This document shows positions 16,001 through 25,445 of a stretch of DNA of 64,000 nucleotides, in pieces. Within the stretch, counting starts at the first letter, position 1, and every line of letters starts with the position of its first letter. The notes beneath the pieces were generated by a model. It made no database searches. It was not told the DNA's origin and saw only the letters and a list, made by a program, of their open reading frames with translations. This stretch comes from Lysinibacillus louembei (GTDB lineage: Bacteria > Bacillota > Bacilli > Bacillales_A > Planococcaceae): assembly GCF_033880585.1 (NCBI RefSeq), contig NZ_CP137624.1, positions 2,701,501-2,765,500 on the forward strand, written 5' to 3'. The translations under genes were made by a program, and so were the position numbers.

Positions 16001-16975
16001 ATGATGACGAATTATTTAATTGATGTCCAACATGTAAAACGTACATATGAGGTGCAGAGTAGGCGATGGAAAAGGCAGCGACAGAAAGTGGATGCTGTAA
16101 AGGATGTATCCTTTTGCGTAAAAGAAGGGGAAATATTTGGCTTGCTTGGACCAAACGGCGCGGGCAAAACAACAATGATTAAAATGCTTACGACGATGCT
16201 AATTCCAACAAGTGGAACCATTTCTATTCTTGGGCTTGATCCAGTAAAACAGTATAGGGAGCTGCGTCCGCAAATTAACTTTATTCTAGGAGGTGAACGC
16301 AATTTATATTGGCGCTTATCCGCCTATGATAATTTAGCGTATTTTGCAGATTTATATAAAATTCCTCGTGCTGTTCAACAAAAGCGAATTCCTCAATTAC
16401 TACAGCTTGTTGGTTTAGAGGATGCAGCACAGCGTCGGGTTGAAACCTTTTCAAAGGGGATGAAGCAGCGTTTACAAATTGCCAGAGGGTTAATTAATCA
16501 ACCGAAAATTTTATTTTTAGATGAGCCTTCCATTGGTCTTGATCCTGTAAGTGCAAGAAAGTTACGTGACATTTTACGTGAGCTAAATAAACAGGGCACG
16601 ACAATTATTTTAACGACACACTATATGTATGAGGCGGATGAGCTATGTGACCGAATTGCCTTCATTAATAAAGGGCAACTAGTAACGATTGACACACCGC
16701 AGCAGCTAAAGCAAAAAATGAGTGATATCACAGTTATTACTTGTACGGTGAAAAATTGTACAGAGCAACAGCTAAATGATTACTTACCATGTGAGTATTT
16801 GCAGCATATAGCTATTGATGTAAAAGATCAGGGGCTAGTTGTTCATATGCATACTAATAAGCCACAGCAGCTTGTACCAAATCTTTATCGAATACCACAA
16901 ATTCATATACAGGATATGACAATGGCACAGCCATCACTAGAGGATGTTTATGTAGCAATGATTGGGGGGCTATAA
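16001..16975 (+). CDS. ABC exporter ATP-binding subunit (DrrA/CcmA-like)
   Basis: A 324-residue ATPase with Walker A GPNGAGKTT (about 51-59), a degenerate signature FSKGMKQRLQIA, Walker B ILFLDEPSIGLD, an H-loop TTHYM and a C-terminal extension of ~90 residues typical of drug-exporter ATPases. It pairs with two downstream ABC-2 permeases, which it abuts or overlaps. The ATG at 16001 or 16004 follows AAGGCGGTG. Transcription starts from a promoter covered by an ArsR-type operator. The substrate is unknown. Confidence 0.9.
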   Translation: MMTNYLIDVQHVKRTYEVQSRRWKRQRQKVDAVKDVSFCVKEGEIFGLLGPNGAGKTTMIKMLTTMLIPTSGTISILGLDPVKQYRELRPQINFILGGERNLYWRLSAYDNLAYFADLYKIPRAVQQKRIPQLLQLVGLEDAAQRRVETFSKGMKQRLQIARGLINQPKILFLDEPSIGLDPVSARKLRDILRELNKQGTTIILTTHYMYEADELCDRIAFINKGQLVTIDTPQQLKQKMSDITVITCTVKNCTEQQLNDYLPCEYLQHIAIDVKDQGLVVHMHTNKPQQLVPNLYRIPQIHIQDMTMAQPSLEDVYVAMIGGL

Positions 16976-16976
16976 A

Positions 16977-17750
16977 ATGACAAGTAATTGGCACGCATTT
17001 TGGTCAAGTGTGATACTGCAAATGAAGCTATCGATGGCACGACCAATGTTTCAATTTGTCATTTGGATTTCACCATTGTTTTATGCAACAATTACATACT
17101 TTATTTACGGTGGGCAATCACCAGAGCAAATTCGCCAATATGTGGTGCTTGGCTCGGGCTTTATGGCATTGTGGACGTCCATTGTTTATTCATCAGCTAG
17201 CGATATTCATCGTGAACGAATGTATGGTACGCTGGAAAATATTTTTGTTGCACCAGCAGCCTTTTCTTTAATTTTAGCTGGAAAGATAGCTGGTAATACG
17301 TTATGGGGCTTTTTTTCAATGGTTCTATCCTTTAGCTACTTCACCTTGCTATTTCAAATAAGCATTCCGATAGATCAGCCCTTGCTCTTCATATTGGCAC
17401 TATTTACAGTAGCTGTAGCTATTTTCGTCTTTGCCTTTGTCATGGCATTGCTGTTTACATTATCCCGTCAAGCAGAGGCATTAATGAATTTTATTGAATA
17501 TCCAATCTTTTTGCTATGTGGATTTTTGTTTCCTATTGCGATTTTACCGATATGGCTACAGCCGTTTTCGATGCTCCTGCCCCCCACGTGGGCGATTGAA
17601 TTATTGCGGGCAGTGCTGGTTGGTCAAGGAATGGGGAACACCTTTTTAGCGCTAGGTGTGATAACAGCCATATATAGCATAATCGCTTATATATGCTATC
17701 AAGCAGTACAGCAAAAAGCGCGTAAAGATGGAAAATTGGGGGTGTATTAA
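16977..17750 (+). CDS. ABC-2 type permease, first subunit
   Basis: A 257-residue integral membrane protein with about six hydrophobic segments and the ABC-2 pattern of a conserved SPLFYATITYFIYGG opening and a C-terminal FLLCGFLFPIAILPIWLQP segment. The start ATG lies 1 nt after the ATPase stop codon, with a G-rich ribosome site (TTGGGGGG) inside the end of that gene. It likely forms a heterodimeric exporter with the next gene product. Confidence 0.87.
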   Translation: MTSNWHAFWSSVILQMKLSMARPMFQFVIWISPLFYATITYFIYGGQSPEQIRQYVVLGSGFMALWTSIVYSSASDIHRERMYGTLENIFVAPAAFSLILAGKIAGNTLWGFFSMVLSFSYFTLLFQISIPIDQPLLFILALFTVAVAIFVFAFVMALLFTLSRQAEALMNFIEYPIFLLCGFLFPIAILPIWLQPFSMLLPPTWAIELLRAVLVGQGMGNTFLALGVITAIYSIIAYICYQAVQQKARKDGKLGVY

Positions 17751-18539
17751 TTGGCAGCACTTATAAGATTTATGCGACATGCTAGGCTTTCCTATAAAGC
17801 GATGTTTAGTATGCTACAGCTGAAAGTATATGTTTTAGTAATGGTATTAAGCCCATTAAGTCAGCTATTATTTTTTAGTATGCTTGTTCGTTATATTTAT
17901 CAGGGGGAGGGTTTGAGTGGCTATATTGCAGCAAATGCTTTATTGCTTTGTGTGATGAATTCGGTATTTGGTATGATGACAGTCATTATGTCTGACCGAG
18001 GAATGGGCACATTGCCGCTTGTTATCGTAACACCTGCTAATAAAGGGCTGTTATTTTTAGCACGTTCTGTTCCGCATATTATGAATGGCATTGTGACAGC
18101 GTGCTTAGGTCTATTATTTGGAGTGCTCGTGTTTCAAATTACACTATCCTTCAGCACTTTTTTATTGTTAGTTTGCATATGGCTTGTTTCTATCTTTGCT
18201 GCCTGTGGCCTCGGCTTAATTTTAGCCTCTTGTAGTCTTTGGACACCCTCTATGCATCTGTTAGCAAATTTATTAGCAAGTACCTTACTGCTATTAAGCG
18301 GAGCCAATTATTCATTGCAAGTCATGCCTGACTGGCTACGTTTTATAGCACAAGCCTTGCCACTGACAAGAGGTGTGGAATTGACAAAAGCAATTGTCGG
18401 TGGTAGGGATGTATCACAATTTGCGATATTACTAACAGAGGAATTTCTGTTAGGGTGTGTATTTTTTTTAATTGGCATTGTCGCAATGCGCTATGCTGAA
18501 ATGATTGCACGTCGAAAAGGAACGATGGAGCTAAGTTAA
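17751..18539 (+). CDS. ABC-2 type permease, second subunit
   Basis: A 262-residue permease that starts at TTG directly after the stop codon of its partner (TAATTG), with GGGGGTG as ribosome site. It has about six hydrophobic segments and the conserved LLLLSGANYSLQVMPDWLRF stretch near the fifth, which parallels the partner subunit. Gene order ATPase-permease-permease and tight spacing support one transporter complex. Confidence 0.87.
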   Translation: MAALIRFMRHARLSYKAMFSMLQLKVYVLVMVLSPLSQLLFFSMLVRYIYQGEGLSGYIAANALLLCVMNSVFGMMTVIMSDRGMGTLPLVIVTPANKGLLFLARSVPHIMNGIVTACLGLLFGVLVFQITLSFSTFLLLVCIWLVSIFAACGLGLILASCSLWTPSMHLLANLLASTLLLLSGANYSLQVMPDWLRFIAQALPLTRGVELTKAIVGGRDVSQFAILLTEEFLLGCVFFLIGIVAMRYAEMIARRKGTMELS

Positions 18540-18561
18540 AAGTAGAAAGGGGAGGTTATAA

Positions 18562-19008
18562 ATGGATGAAAAATGCTTTATTTGTGCTAAGCATCAAGGG
18601 GAAATTAAAACATCTGGAATCACGATTTATGAGGATGATTATGTATATGTAGGACATATTGATAGCAATGACCCATTAAAATATATTGGTCATTTAATGA
18701 TTGATTTAAAGCGACATGTCCCAACACTTGGAGATATGACAATGGAGGAGGCAAGCACGTTTGGCATGGTGATGGCAAAGGTGAGTACGGCTTTAATGGC
18801 ATCAGAGAGGATTGAGCATGTTTATGCACTGGTTTCAGGCAATTCAGTGCCGCATTTACATATGCATTTAGTGGCACGCTACATTCATACGCCGAAAAAG
18901 CATTGGGGACCAATGGCAGTGTATGATTGGGCAGAAGCTCCTAGAGGGGATGAAAATGAAGTGATGGAGTTTTGCCATCGTATCAAAAAATATTTGGAGG
19001 CTCACTAG
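18562..19008 (+). CDS. HIT-family nucleotide hydrolase/transferase
   Basis: A 148-residue histidine-triad protein with the active-site motif HLHMHLVARY at about residues 96-105. An N-terminal CFICAKH pair of cysteines may bind zinc. The family cleaves adenosine- or dinucleoside-polyphosphates. AGGGGAGG precedes the ATG. The following gene starts 1 nt after its stop codon. Confidence 0.88.
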   Translation: MDEKCFICAKHQGEIKTSGITIYEDDYVYVGHIDSNDPLKYIGHLMIDLKRHVPTLGDMTMEEASTFGMVMAKVSTALMASERIEHVYALVSGNSVPHLHMHLVARYIHTPKKHWGPMAVYDWAEAPRGDENEVMEFCHRIKKYLEAH

Positions 19009-19009
19009 G

Positions 19010-19816
19010 ATGAGAGATGGCGTAAATGAATTTAGTTGGTGTGGCGACCAGGAGAATTTTGTAGATATAATAAATATCTATCATATTGATTCTATTCGTA
19101 TTGGGCGATTTGGTGGAAATGCTTATGCAGGACAATATAAAAATGAAGATGGCTGTTTAGTATGGGTAGATGAAGAAAATAAGTGGGAGTTTGCAGTGAT
19201 TTTAGATGCACACAATTCAACTGAGAGTATTCATGTCATTTTACAGCACTTTGCAATGAAAAAGGCTGAATGGCAAGCACTATTTTATTTGAGTGTTGAG
19301 CAAGTTTTCGGAAGAATAGAAAAAGCCATGCTCAAGATGTTTCAAGATGAAGCATTCCTCACTGATTGTCAAAGCATCCAAGGGGAAACAGCTTGTTTAA
19401 TTATTTTCAGAAAGGATAAATATATTTGGTGGTTTTCGGTAGGGGATTGCCTTGCATTTTTATTTCATCCAGAGCTAGCGCAACTTGCACAATATCAAAT
19501 CAATCAAAGACAATTTTATGAATGGATTGGTCAGGTAAATACATTTGAGCAAAGCGTGCCGTGCTATAGCAGTGGAATAAGAGAACTAAGGTCAGGTATG
19601 AATCGCATATTTTTGACAACAGATGGACTGCTTGAATGTCCAAATGAACCGTTTGCTGCGAAGGGAATTTATCGCCTCATAATGGATGATACAATAGAGC
19701 AAGGAATTGAGATATTATTGCGAACGATTCAAGAAAATGGGGTAAGGGATAGCACAACTATTATTGCTTGGGATGTCCATGTCACAAAAACGGTGACAAA
19801 ACCAAGCAATGGCTAG
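19010..19816 (+). CDS. PP2C-like serine/threonine phosphatase, divergent
   Basis: A 268-residue protein with the spaced motifs of PP2C phosphatases: FAVILDAHN (about 62-70, in place of DGHGG), GETACLII, FSVGDCLAF, FLTTDGLLE and RDSTTIIAWD at the end. The aspartates that coordinate the metal pair (in DAH, GDC, TDG and DST) are kept, but the usual glycines are not. Activity is therefore plausible but unproven. It lies 1 nt after the HIT gene, with GGAGG inside the end of that gene. Confidence 0.72.
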   Translation: MRDGVNEFSWCGDQENFVDIINIYHIDSIRIGRFGGNAYAGQYKNEDGCLVWVDEENKWEFAVILDAHNSTESIHVILQHFAMKKAEWQALFYLSVEQVFGRIEKAMLKMFQDEAFLTDCQSIQGETACLIIFRKDKYIWWFSVGDCLAFLFHPELAQLAQYQINQRQFYEWIGQVNTFEQSVPCYSSGIRELRSGMNRIFLTTDGLLECPNEPFAAKGIYRLIMDDTIEQGIEILLRTIQENGVRDSTTIIAWDVHVTKTVTKPSNG

Positions 19817-19863
19817 AGCTCTAAAACAAAAAAATCGTAATTTTCTGTTTATACAATAAAGAT

Positions 19864-19901
19864 CGATTTGTACCAAATGCTATGGTATGAATCGTTTTTT
19901 T
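19864..19901 (+). terminator. Terminator after PP2C-like gene
   Basis: CGATTTGTACCA (19864-19875) pairs over 12 positions (two G-U) with TGGTATGAATCG (19883-19894), followed by T7. The rest of the 336-bp gap up to 20152 holds AT-rich DNA; I see no gene or clear promoter in it. Confidence 0.85.
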
Positions 19902-20152
19902 ATGCTGAAAGAGAAGCGAAATAACACTTTCATATCAAAGAAGCAAGATGATTCTAGTCATATAGAACTGATTTGTTCGTTTGGAATCATTATTAATTAA
20001 TTTATATTCCATTCTTTCGTTTTTTATGGGAAAATTATGAGTAGAATTGCAAGAAATTTATACTACGTAATACCTTTGATATAGAGTAAAGACTAGTAAT
20101 AAATAACGAAGAGGGATTTGCAATTTAACAGAGATTATGAGGAGGAATGAAA

Positions 20153-21841
20153 ATGAGTATAGGAAAAAAGATGAATATGTTTTTTCTTTTATTTATTATT
20201 TTACTAACCGTTTCCATTGTCAGTACTTTTACTAACTTATACACGATTGAAAAACGAACGGATGAAGCAATGGATTCACGTTTAGAGCAACTGCTATTAA
20301 TAAAGGAAATTCGCTTAGGGGTGTCTGCACAGGAAAGATATATTAATTCGCTAATTTTAAGCCCAACATTATCAAAAAACAAACAGGAGCTATTGGCGAC
20401 TTCTACAAAGTTAAATGAAGATATCACGACATTACAAGGCTATTTAAACTCTAAACAAATGAAAGATTTATGGGAGCAATTAAGCGTATCAAACCAACAT
20501 TTCAATGAAGAGCTACCTAGCATTATTGAAGCTGCTGAAAGTAAGGATATGGCAAGAGCAACAATGCTATTTAATACAGCTATATCAAAAATCAATGAAG
20601 AAACATTCCGCGTTACAACGGATATGCAAACATATCAAATGCAGCAAATGGATGAAATTCAAGACTCTACATATAGCGCTATTAACGTAGCGAGAATCGT
20701 TTCTATTCTTGTATTAGTCATTAGTATTGTTATTACAATAGGGTTAGTGATTTATGTGCGTCGTACAATTACAAGCCCATTACGCTCAATTATGAGCAGT
20801 GCCACAGTAATTGGTGATGGGGATTTATCAGGTGCAGATATTGCCATTAACACAAAGGATGAGCTAGGGCAATTAGGTGGGATTTTCAATACAATGAAAA
20901 GCAATATTCGCAATTTGATTACGCAAATTCAATCAAATGCGGAGCAGCTTGGTGCATCAGCTCAGCAACTCTCTGCTAGCGCAGAGGAAATGACAGCAAC
21001 GACAGAGGATGTAACAAGACAGGCAGCGGATACAGCAGAGACTTCACAAATTGCAACAGGCGCGGCAAATGAAAGCGCTATTGCAATGGAAGAAACAGCA
21101 CAAGGTATTCAGCGTATTGCAGAAGCTTCCCAAACATTGCATACGTCATCATTAAATGCAAGCGAAGTGGCAACAAATGGTACGCAAATTATTACGAATG
21201 CAAGACAGCAAATGAACGAGATTAATGGAGCAGCCTTAACAGTTAATGAGCTTGTCCAAAAATTAGCGCTACAAACAGAAGAAATCGGTAATATGACACA
21301 AGTGATTACAGCGATAACAGAGCAAACGAACTTGTTAGCGTTGAATGCAGCAATTGAAGCAGCACGTGCAGGTGAGCATGGGAAAGGCTTTGCGGTCGTG
21401 GCTGATGAAGTACGAACATTAGCGGAGGAGTCGAAGGCGTCTGCCAATAGCATTGCTACATTAACAACGGAAATTAGACAGGATACAAAAAATGTGGAGC
21501 AAGCAATGGAAAGCGCACTTGGCTCGGTGCAAGAAGGGGTAGTCGTGATTTCACAAGCAGGAGAATCATTCGATACAATCGTTGAGGCAGTGAATGAGAT
21601 GACTTACCAAATCCAAGATGTTTCAGCAACAGCGGAGCAACTGTCAGCAAGCGCTGAACAAGTATCTGCCTCTGTTAATGAAATCGCCTCAGGTACAAGA
21701 AATATTTCAGAAAATATTGATACAGTAGCTGCTGCGATGGAGGAACAATCTGCTACAATGAACGAGGTCACAAATGTTGCGACAACATTAAGTGAAAATG
21801 CTCAAGAGCTACAAATAGAAATACAGAAATTTAAAGTTTAA
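20153..21841 (+). CDS. Methyl-accepting chemotaxis protein with four-helix-bundle sensor
   Basis: A 562-residue transmembrane receptor. TM1 is at about 8-30, followed by an extracytoplasmic helical domain of about 150 residues (4HB_MCP type), TM2 at about 182-204 ([21 protein letters not shown]), a HAMP domain, and the cytoplasmic signalling hairpin with its tip in [20 protein letters not shown]. The start is the second ATG (20153), 7 nt after GGAGG; the first ATG (20147) is too close. A strong terminator follows, so it is monocistronic. Confidence 0.93.
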   Translation: MSIGKKMNMFFLLFIILLTVSIVSTFTNLYTIEKRTDEAMDSRLEQLLLIKEIRLGVSAQERYINSLILSPTLSKNKQELLATSTKLNEDITTLQGYLNSKQMKDLWEQLSVSNQHFNEELPSIIEAAESKDMARATMLFNTAISKINEETFRVTTDMQTYQMQQMDEIQDSTYSAINVARIVSILVLVISIVITIGLVIYVRRTITSPLRSIMSSATVIGDGDLSGADIAINTKDELGQLGGIFNTMKSNIRNLITQIQSNAEQLGASAQQLSASAEEMTATTEDVTRQAADTAETSQIATGAANESAIAMEETAQGIQRIAEASQTLHTSSLNASEVATNGTQIITNARQQMNEINGAALTVNELVQKLALQTEEIGNMTQVITAITEQTNLLALNAAIEAARAGEHGKGFAVVADEVRTLAEESKASANSIATLTTEIRQDTKNVEQAMESALGSVQEGVVVISQAGESFDTIVEAVNEMTYQIQDVSATAEQLSASAEQVSASVNEIASGTRNISENIDTVAAAMEEQSATMNEVTNVATTLSENAQELQIEIQKFKV

Positions 21842-21852
21842 TCATTTAAATG

Positions 21853-21897
21853 AAGGTGGAACATAGAAAATAATTTTTCTATGTTCCACCTTATTTT
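21853..21897 (+). terminator. Strong terminator after MCP gene
   Basis: AAGGTGGAACATAGAA (21853-21868) pairs perfectly with TTCTATGTTCCACCTT (21877-21892), followed by ATTTTGTT. Confidence 0.9.
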
Positions 21898-21974
21898 GTT
21901 GCTAGATAAGTAATTGTCTGGGAATTGCCCAATAGACCTATAGAAGAATAAAATAGAATGACAAAGCAACTAGT

Positions 21975-22003
21975 TCGACAAATGATTAAATGTGATTTAT
22001 ACT
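21975..22003 (+). promoter_or_regulatory. Promoter upstream of the small unknown gene
   Basis: TCGACA (21975-21980), a 17-bp spacer and TATACT (21998-22003). It implies a ~140-nt leader before the gene at 22152. The remainder of the 310-bp gap (21842-22151) contains only the preceding terminator and AT-rich DNA. Confidence 0.45.
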
Positions 22004-22151
22004 ATGTTAGGTTAAAATACGATAGCGACATATGTTCTAAAAAGGTGAATTTACTAGATGAAATCATATAAGTAAAATATTTCAATATAATAATAATAGA
22101 TTCACAGCATTTTTAGTAGAAACAATATGATGAGCAAAAAGGAGAGCAAGT

Positions 22152-22526
22152 ATGATAGTCGTAGATAAAAAGAAATACAAAATGGCCATTGAGCAAAATA
22201 TGAAAGAAGTGCATGTAAGGGTAAATGGGCTAATTCGTGAAGAAGATGCGGAGGCGTATATGGTCGACTTACAAGAAACAATCAGTACAATACCAAAACA
22301 GCAATATACATTTGTCATTGATGCTATTTATCAAACACCTACCCCTTCCAAAGTTGTACCACAAATGGAGGGCGCCATGCTATTCTATGCCTCATTAGGC
22401 TTTAAAGACATAATTGTTGTAAAGCCCGCATCGAAAATTGCACAAGTCCAAATAAGAAACGTACTTGAGAGAATTGAATTTCCAGGAACGTTTGTCGATA
22501 GTTTAAAACGTACAAGCGTATTTTAA
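22152..22526 (+). CDS. Small soluble protein, STAS-like by appearance
   Basis: A 124-residue protein with alternating beta/alpha pattern (VHVRVNGLIREEDAEAY, then TFVIDAIYQT, then FKDIIVVKPASKIAQVQI) that resembles the fold pattern of STAS/SpoIIAA-type proteins. No diagnostic phospho-serine motif is evident, so the family is not assigned with confidence. AAAAGGAGAGC precedes the ATG. It is followed by a GNAT-like gene and an MCP gene on the same strand, which suggests a role in signalling. Confidence 0.6.
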   Translation: MIVVDKKKYKMAIEQNMKEVHVRVNGLIREEDAEAYMVDLQETISTIPKQQYTFVIDAIYQTPTPSKVVPQMEGAMLFYASLGFKDIIVVKPASKIAQVQIRNVLERIEFPGTFVDSLKRTSVF

Positions 22527-22570
22527 CCTGATTCAGTAACTCAGCAGTAAGGATAAATAAAGCGTCAAAT

Positions 22571-22593
22571 ATAGAAGTTCTAACTTCTATAAT
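22571..22593. promoter_or_regulatory. Inverted repeat overlapping a -10-like box
   Basis: ATAGAAGTT (22571-22579) and AACTTCTAT (22582-22590) form a perfect 9-bp inverted repeat with a 2-bp centre. Its right end overlaps TATAAT (22588-22593). No good -35 is seen. It is a candidate repressor site for the downstream gene pair. Confidence 0.4.
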
Positions 22594-22628
22594 CGGCGTA
22601 ATTGATTAATTTGAAGGGATGTCAACAA

Positions 22629-23339
22629 GTGAGTACAGCATTGAATTTTTACACATATGAAATTATTACAAAAGAGAAGCCAGATTTAATCCAACAAGCG
22701 GCTGAATGTTTAGCACGTACATTTATTGGAATAGATGTTGCAGGCAAATGGATCCAGGAGCCAATTGTAGGGCAATTAAGTCTGGAGTATGAAGATTTTT
22801 GTACATTTACAAGTGAGTATTTACATTCTACAGTAGAGCAAGGCTATTGTGCGGTTGCTTTAAATGAGGACGGGCGTGTGGTAGGTGTACTTGCTGGCGA
22901 TGTGAATGCACCAGAGGTGGCAGAGGAAGATTTATTTGAAGGACCTCTAGCTGATATGAACGTTGTTATGCATGTTCTAAATGATGTAACAGGGCGTTTT
23001 ATTGCTGACTATGAAAAGCGTAAAGGAAAAGAAATTCAAGATGGGCAAATATTACATTTGTTTATGTTAGGCGTAATGGCGGAGCATAACCGACAAGAGA
23101 TTGTGCAGCAATTAGCTGAACAGCTCTTTACAAAGGCTGCACTGCAAGGAGTAGAGCTGGTGATTGGTGAAGCTACAAACCCTAAATCGATGCGTCTTTT
23201 GGAAAAGTTTTTCAATATGACTAAATATGTGGACAAAGAAGGCAATACCATTTGCCATCCATATCAGCAAAACGAGAGATTGCAAGGAATTCCTTCAGAA
23301 ATCGCTGATGGTACATATATTATTGCAAGAGAACTTTAA
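22629..23339 (+). CDS. GNAT-like acetyltransferase
   Basis: A 236-residue protein with an acetyltransferase-like profile: a central strand pair [20 protein letters not shown], then [21 protein letters not shown] in the position of the acetyl-CoA-binding beta4-alpha3, and [21 protein letters not shown] near the end. The canonical R/Q-x-x-G-x-G/A loop is not clearly preserved (AEHNRQ), so catalysis is uncertain. The GTG start has AAGGGA 9 nt upstream. It lies 26 bp before an MCP gene. Confidence 0.65.
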   Translation: MSTALNFYTYEIITKEKPDLIQQAAECLARTFIGIDVAGKWIQEPIVGQLSLEYEDFCTFTSEYLHSTVEQGYCAVALNEDGRVVGVLAGDVNAPEVAEEDLFEGPLADMNVVMHVLNDVTGRFIADYEKRKGKEIQDGQILHLFMLGVMAEHNRQEIVQQLAEQLFTKAALQGVELVIGEATNPKSMRLLEKFFNMTKYVDKEGNTICHPYQQNERLQGIPSEIADGTYIIAREL

Positions 23340-23365
23340 TCATTTCAATTAGGGAGATAATTATC

Positions 23366-24493
23366 ATGGTAGTTATATTAATAGGTATTATTGTTATTTT
23401 AGCTGGGATAACTGCATATTTAGCTTATCGCTATGCAGCAATTAGAAGTGTGAATAAAGAACTAGTAAATGGCATGAAGGAATTAGCTACAGGTCATATG
23501 CCTAATAAAGTAGAAGAAAAAAGTGCGGAGCATGCTGTATTCAATCAGTTAATCGACCATTTTAGTCGCGTAAGAGAAAACTTTCTGTCCTTTTCTACTA
23601 ACGTACATCAAATAGGTGGTAGCCTTTCTGAAAATGGTGAAAACGCAGCTGAAAAAGCGGATATCGTGCGAGCGGCTATTGATGAGGTAGGCAGAGGTTT
23701 GGAAAAACAATTGGTTGCAATTGAAGAAAGCACGGTATCGATGGAAGATATGGCACATGCAATTGATGATTTATCACAAAGATCAAATCAAATTTCAGAG
23801 CAATCCACAAGCACGCTCGATTTAACAAAGGAAGGCAATGAAAAGCTACAAAATTCCTTAGCAAAAATGGAGCAATTTGGTCAAACGATTGAAGTAACAT
23901 TAGAGGCAATGAATAAACTTGGTGAAAAGTCAAATGAAATTGGCTCAATTGTTAAGGTGATTACAGGTATTACAGAGCAAATCAATTTATTAGCATTAAA
24001 CGCAGCAATTGAAGCAGCACGTGCAGGTGAGCACGGTAAAGGCTTTGCGGTTGTGGCAGATGAAGTCCGCAATTTGGCAGAGCAATCTCGTCTGTCTTCA
24101 GCCGAGGTAGCAGATATCGTGAAAAACATACAAGAAGAAACAGAAGTTTTGGTAAAATCGATGCGCCAAGGAACGGAAGAGTTCGGCGAAGCGAATGAGA
24201 CAATTATTGGCGCTAGCAGCATGTTTGGACAAATTTTGTCAACGACAGAAGTCATTGCTGAAAATAATTTGAACTCTTCAGCAAGCACAGAGGAGCTATC
24301 TTCTAGCTCACAGCAAATTATGTCAACACTCAACCAGATTGCTTTTATTTCCCGTGAATCTGTCGAAATGTTTGAGGAATTAGTGGAAATAAGTGATGAT
24401 GAATTAATGACGATGCAAAAATTAGTGGACGAAGCACAAAGTCTTGTTACTATTAAAGAAGATGTAGAAAGAATGCTATCGAAATACGCATAA
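23366..24493 (+). CDS. Short membrane-anchored chemoreceptor without sensor domain
   Basis: A 375-residue MCP with one N-terminal membrane segment (about 2-22), no extracytoplasmic domain and no obvious HAMP. The signalling region has its hairpin tip in [20 protein letters not shown] and coiled coils on both sides. Input must therefore come from inside the cell or from partner proteins. The two upstream genes (STAS-like and GNAT-like) are candidates by position. AGGGAG precedes the ATG. Confidence 0.9.
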   Translation: MVVILIGIIVILAGITAYLAYRYAAIRSVNKELVNGMKELATGHMPNKVEEKSAEHAVFNQLIDHFSRVRENFLSFSTNVHQIGGSLSENGENAAEKADIVRAAIDEVGRGLEKQLVAIEESTVSMEDMAHAIDDLSQRSNQISEQSTSTLDLTKEGNEKLQNSLAKMEQFGQTIEVTLEAMNKLGEKSNEIGSIVKVITGITEQINLLALNAAIEAARAGEHGKGFAVVADEVRNLAEQSRLSSAEVADIVKNIQEETEVLVKSMRQGTEEFGEANETIIGASSMFGQILSTTEVIAENNLNSSASTEELSSSSQQIMSTLNQIAFISRESVEMFEELVEISDDELMTMQKLVDEAQSLVTIKEDVERMLSKYA

Positions 24494-24501
24494 TCAAAAA
24501 G

Positions 24502-24537
24502 AGCCATTTTCGTCAACTAGACGAGAATGGCTTTTTG
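24502..24537. terminator. Strong terminator after short MCP gene
   Basis: AGCCATTTTCGTC (24502-24514) pairs with GACGAGAATGGCT (24520-24532), followed by TTTTT. The A run on the other side would allow it to act in both directions. Confidence 0.9.
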
Positions 24538-24680
24538 TCATGATTCAGTAGAAAATGCCCACCTCTATAGGTGCTGCGATGAATAGTGAGTGTTTAACAT
24601 CCTGTTGCCCTAAGGATGTTAGGGATTTTGCATTCATTAAAATAGTGTTATATCTGAACTTTTTCGTATATCTTAGCCTA

Positions 24681-25445
24681 TTAAAACCCAAGCTGTACAA
24701 GCCAACGATTTAACTGCTGCTCTCGTTTAAATAAATCGCTATTTATAGGATCGTATTTTCCTAGAGTTGTCTCAGCAATGATTTCACCATCAAGCATAAA
24801 TAACACACGCTCGGTTTTGGCAGCCACTTTCGCATCATGAGTTGCGAGTAAAATCGTTGTTCCTTCTTGATTAATTGTTGTTAATACGTCCATTACCTCA
24901 GAGGTAGCAGCTGTATTTAAAGCTCCTGTTGGTTCATCTCCAAATAAAATTGCTGGATTGTTGATTAATGCGCGACAAATGGCAACTCTTTGTAATTGAC
25001 CACCAGATGCTTGAGTAATATCATTTTTAGCTAATTGTGCGATACCTAGCTTAGCCATTAGCTGTGTAGCCTGTGTATTAATTTTTTGACGGCTATGTTT
25101 TTTAGCTAAATAAGCAGATAGAACGATATTGTCAAATAAATTTAAATTTTTCAGTAGATGATGCTGCTGAAAAATAAAGCCCATTGCTTCAAGTCGCAAT
25201 TTAGCTAATTGTGGCTCAGCCATCGTGCTAATATTGTGCTGTAGAAAGGTAATCTGACCTGATGTTGCTTGATCCATGCCGCTGACTGTGTAAAGTAAAG
25301 TAGATTTACCACAGCCTGAAGGTCCCATAATAGAAACGAATTCTCCTTTTTGAATGGTCAGCTGAATATTTTTCAACACTTGATGTTCCGTGTTACCGAC
25401 AACGTATGTTTTTTGTAACTGCTGTACTTTTAAAATTGTCATCAT
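24681..25445 (-). CDS. ABC transporter ATP-binding protein (LolD/MacB-like)
   Basis: A 254-residue ATPase with Walker A GPSGCGKST (about 41-49), signature ASGGQLQRVAICRA, Walker B ILFGDEPTGAL and an H-loop in LLATHDAKVA. It is the last gene of a tetR-MFS-FtsX-ATPase operon and overlaps the permease gene by 4 nt. Pairs of this type export peptides or remove antimicrobials from the membrane. The signature serine follows Ala rather than Leu, a minor variant. Confidence 0.9.
   Translation of the reverse strand: MMTILKVQQLQKTYVVGNTEHQVLKNIQLTIQKGEFVSIMGPSGCGKSTLLYTVSGMDQATSGQITFLQHNISTMAEPQLAKLRLEAMGFIFQQHHLLKNLNLFDNIVLSAYLAKKHSRQKINTQATQLMAKLGIAQLAKNDITQASGGQLQRVAICRALINNPAILFGDEPTGALNTAATSEVMDVLTTINQEGTTILLATHDAKVAAKTERVLFMLDGEIIAETTLGKYDPINSDLFKREQQLNRWLVQLGF

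Noticed and set aside
24541-24680. Hairpin AACATCCT/AGGATGTT as a terminator for the minus-strand efflux operon
   Set aside because: No T run lies on the required side; it is recorded only as a weak inverted repeat.
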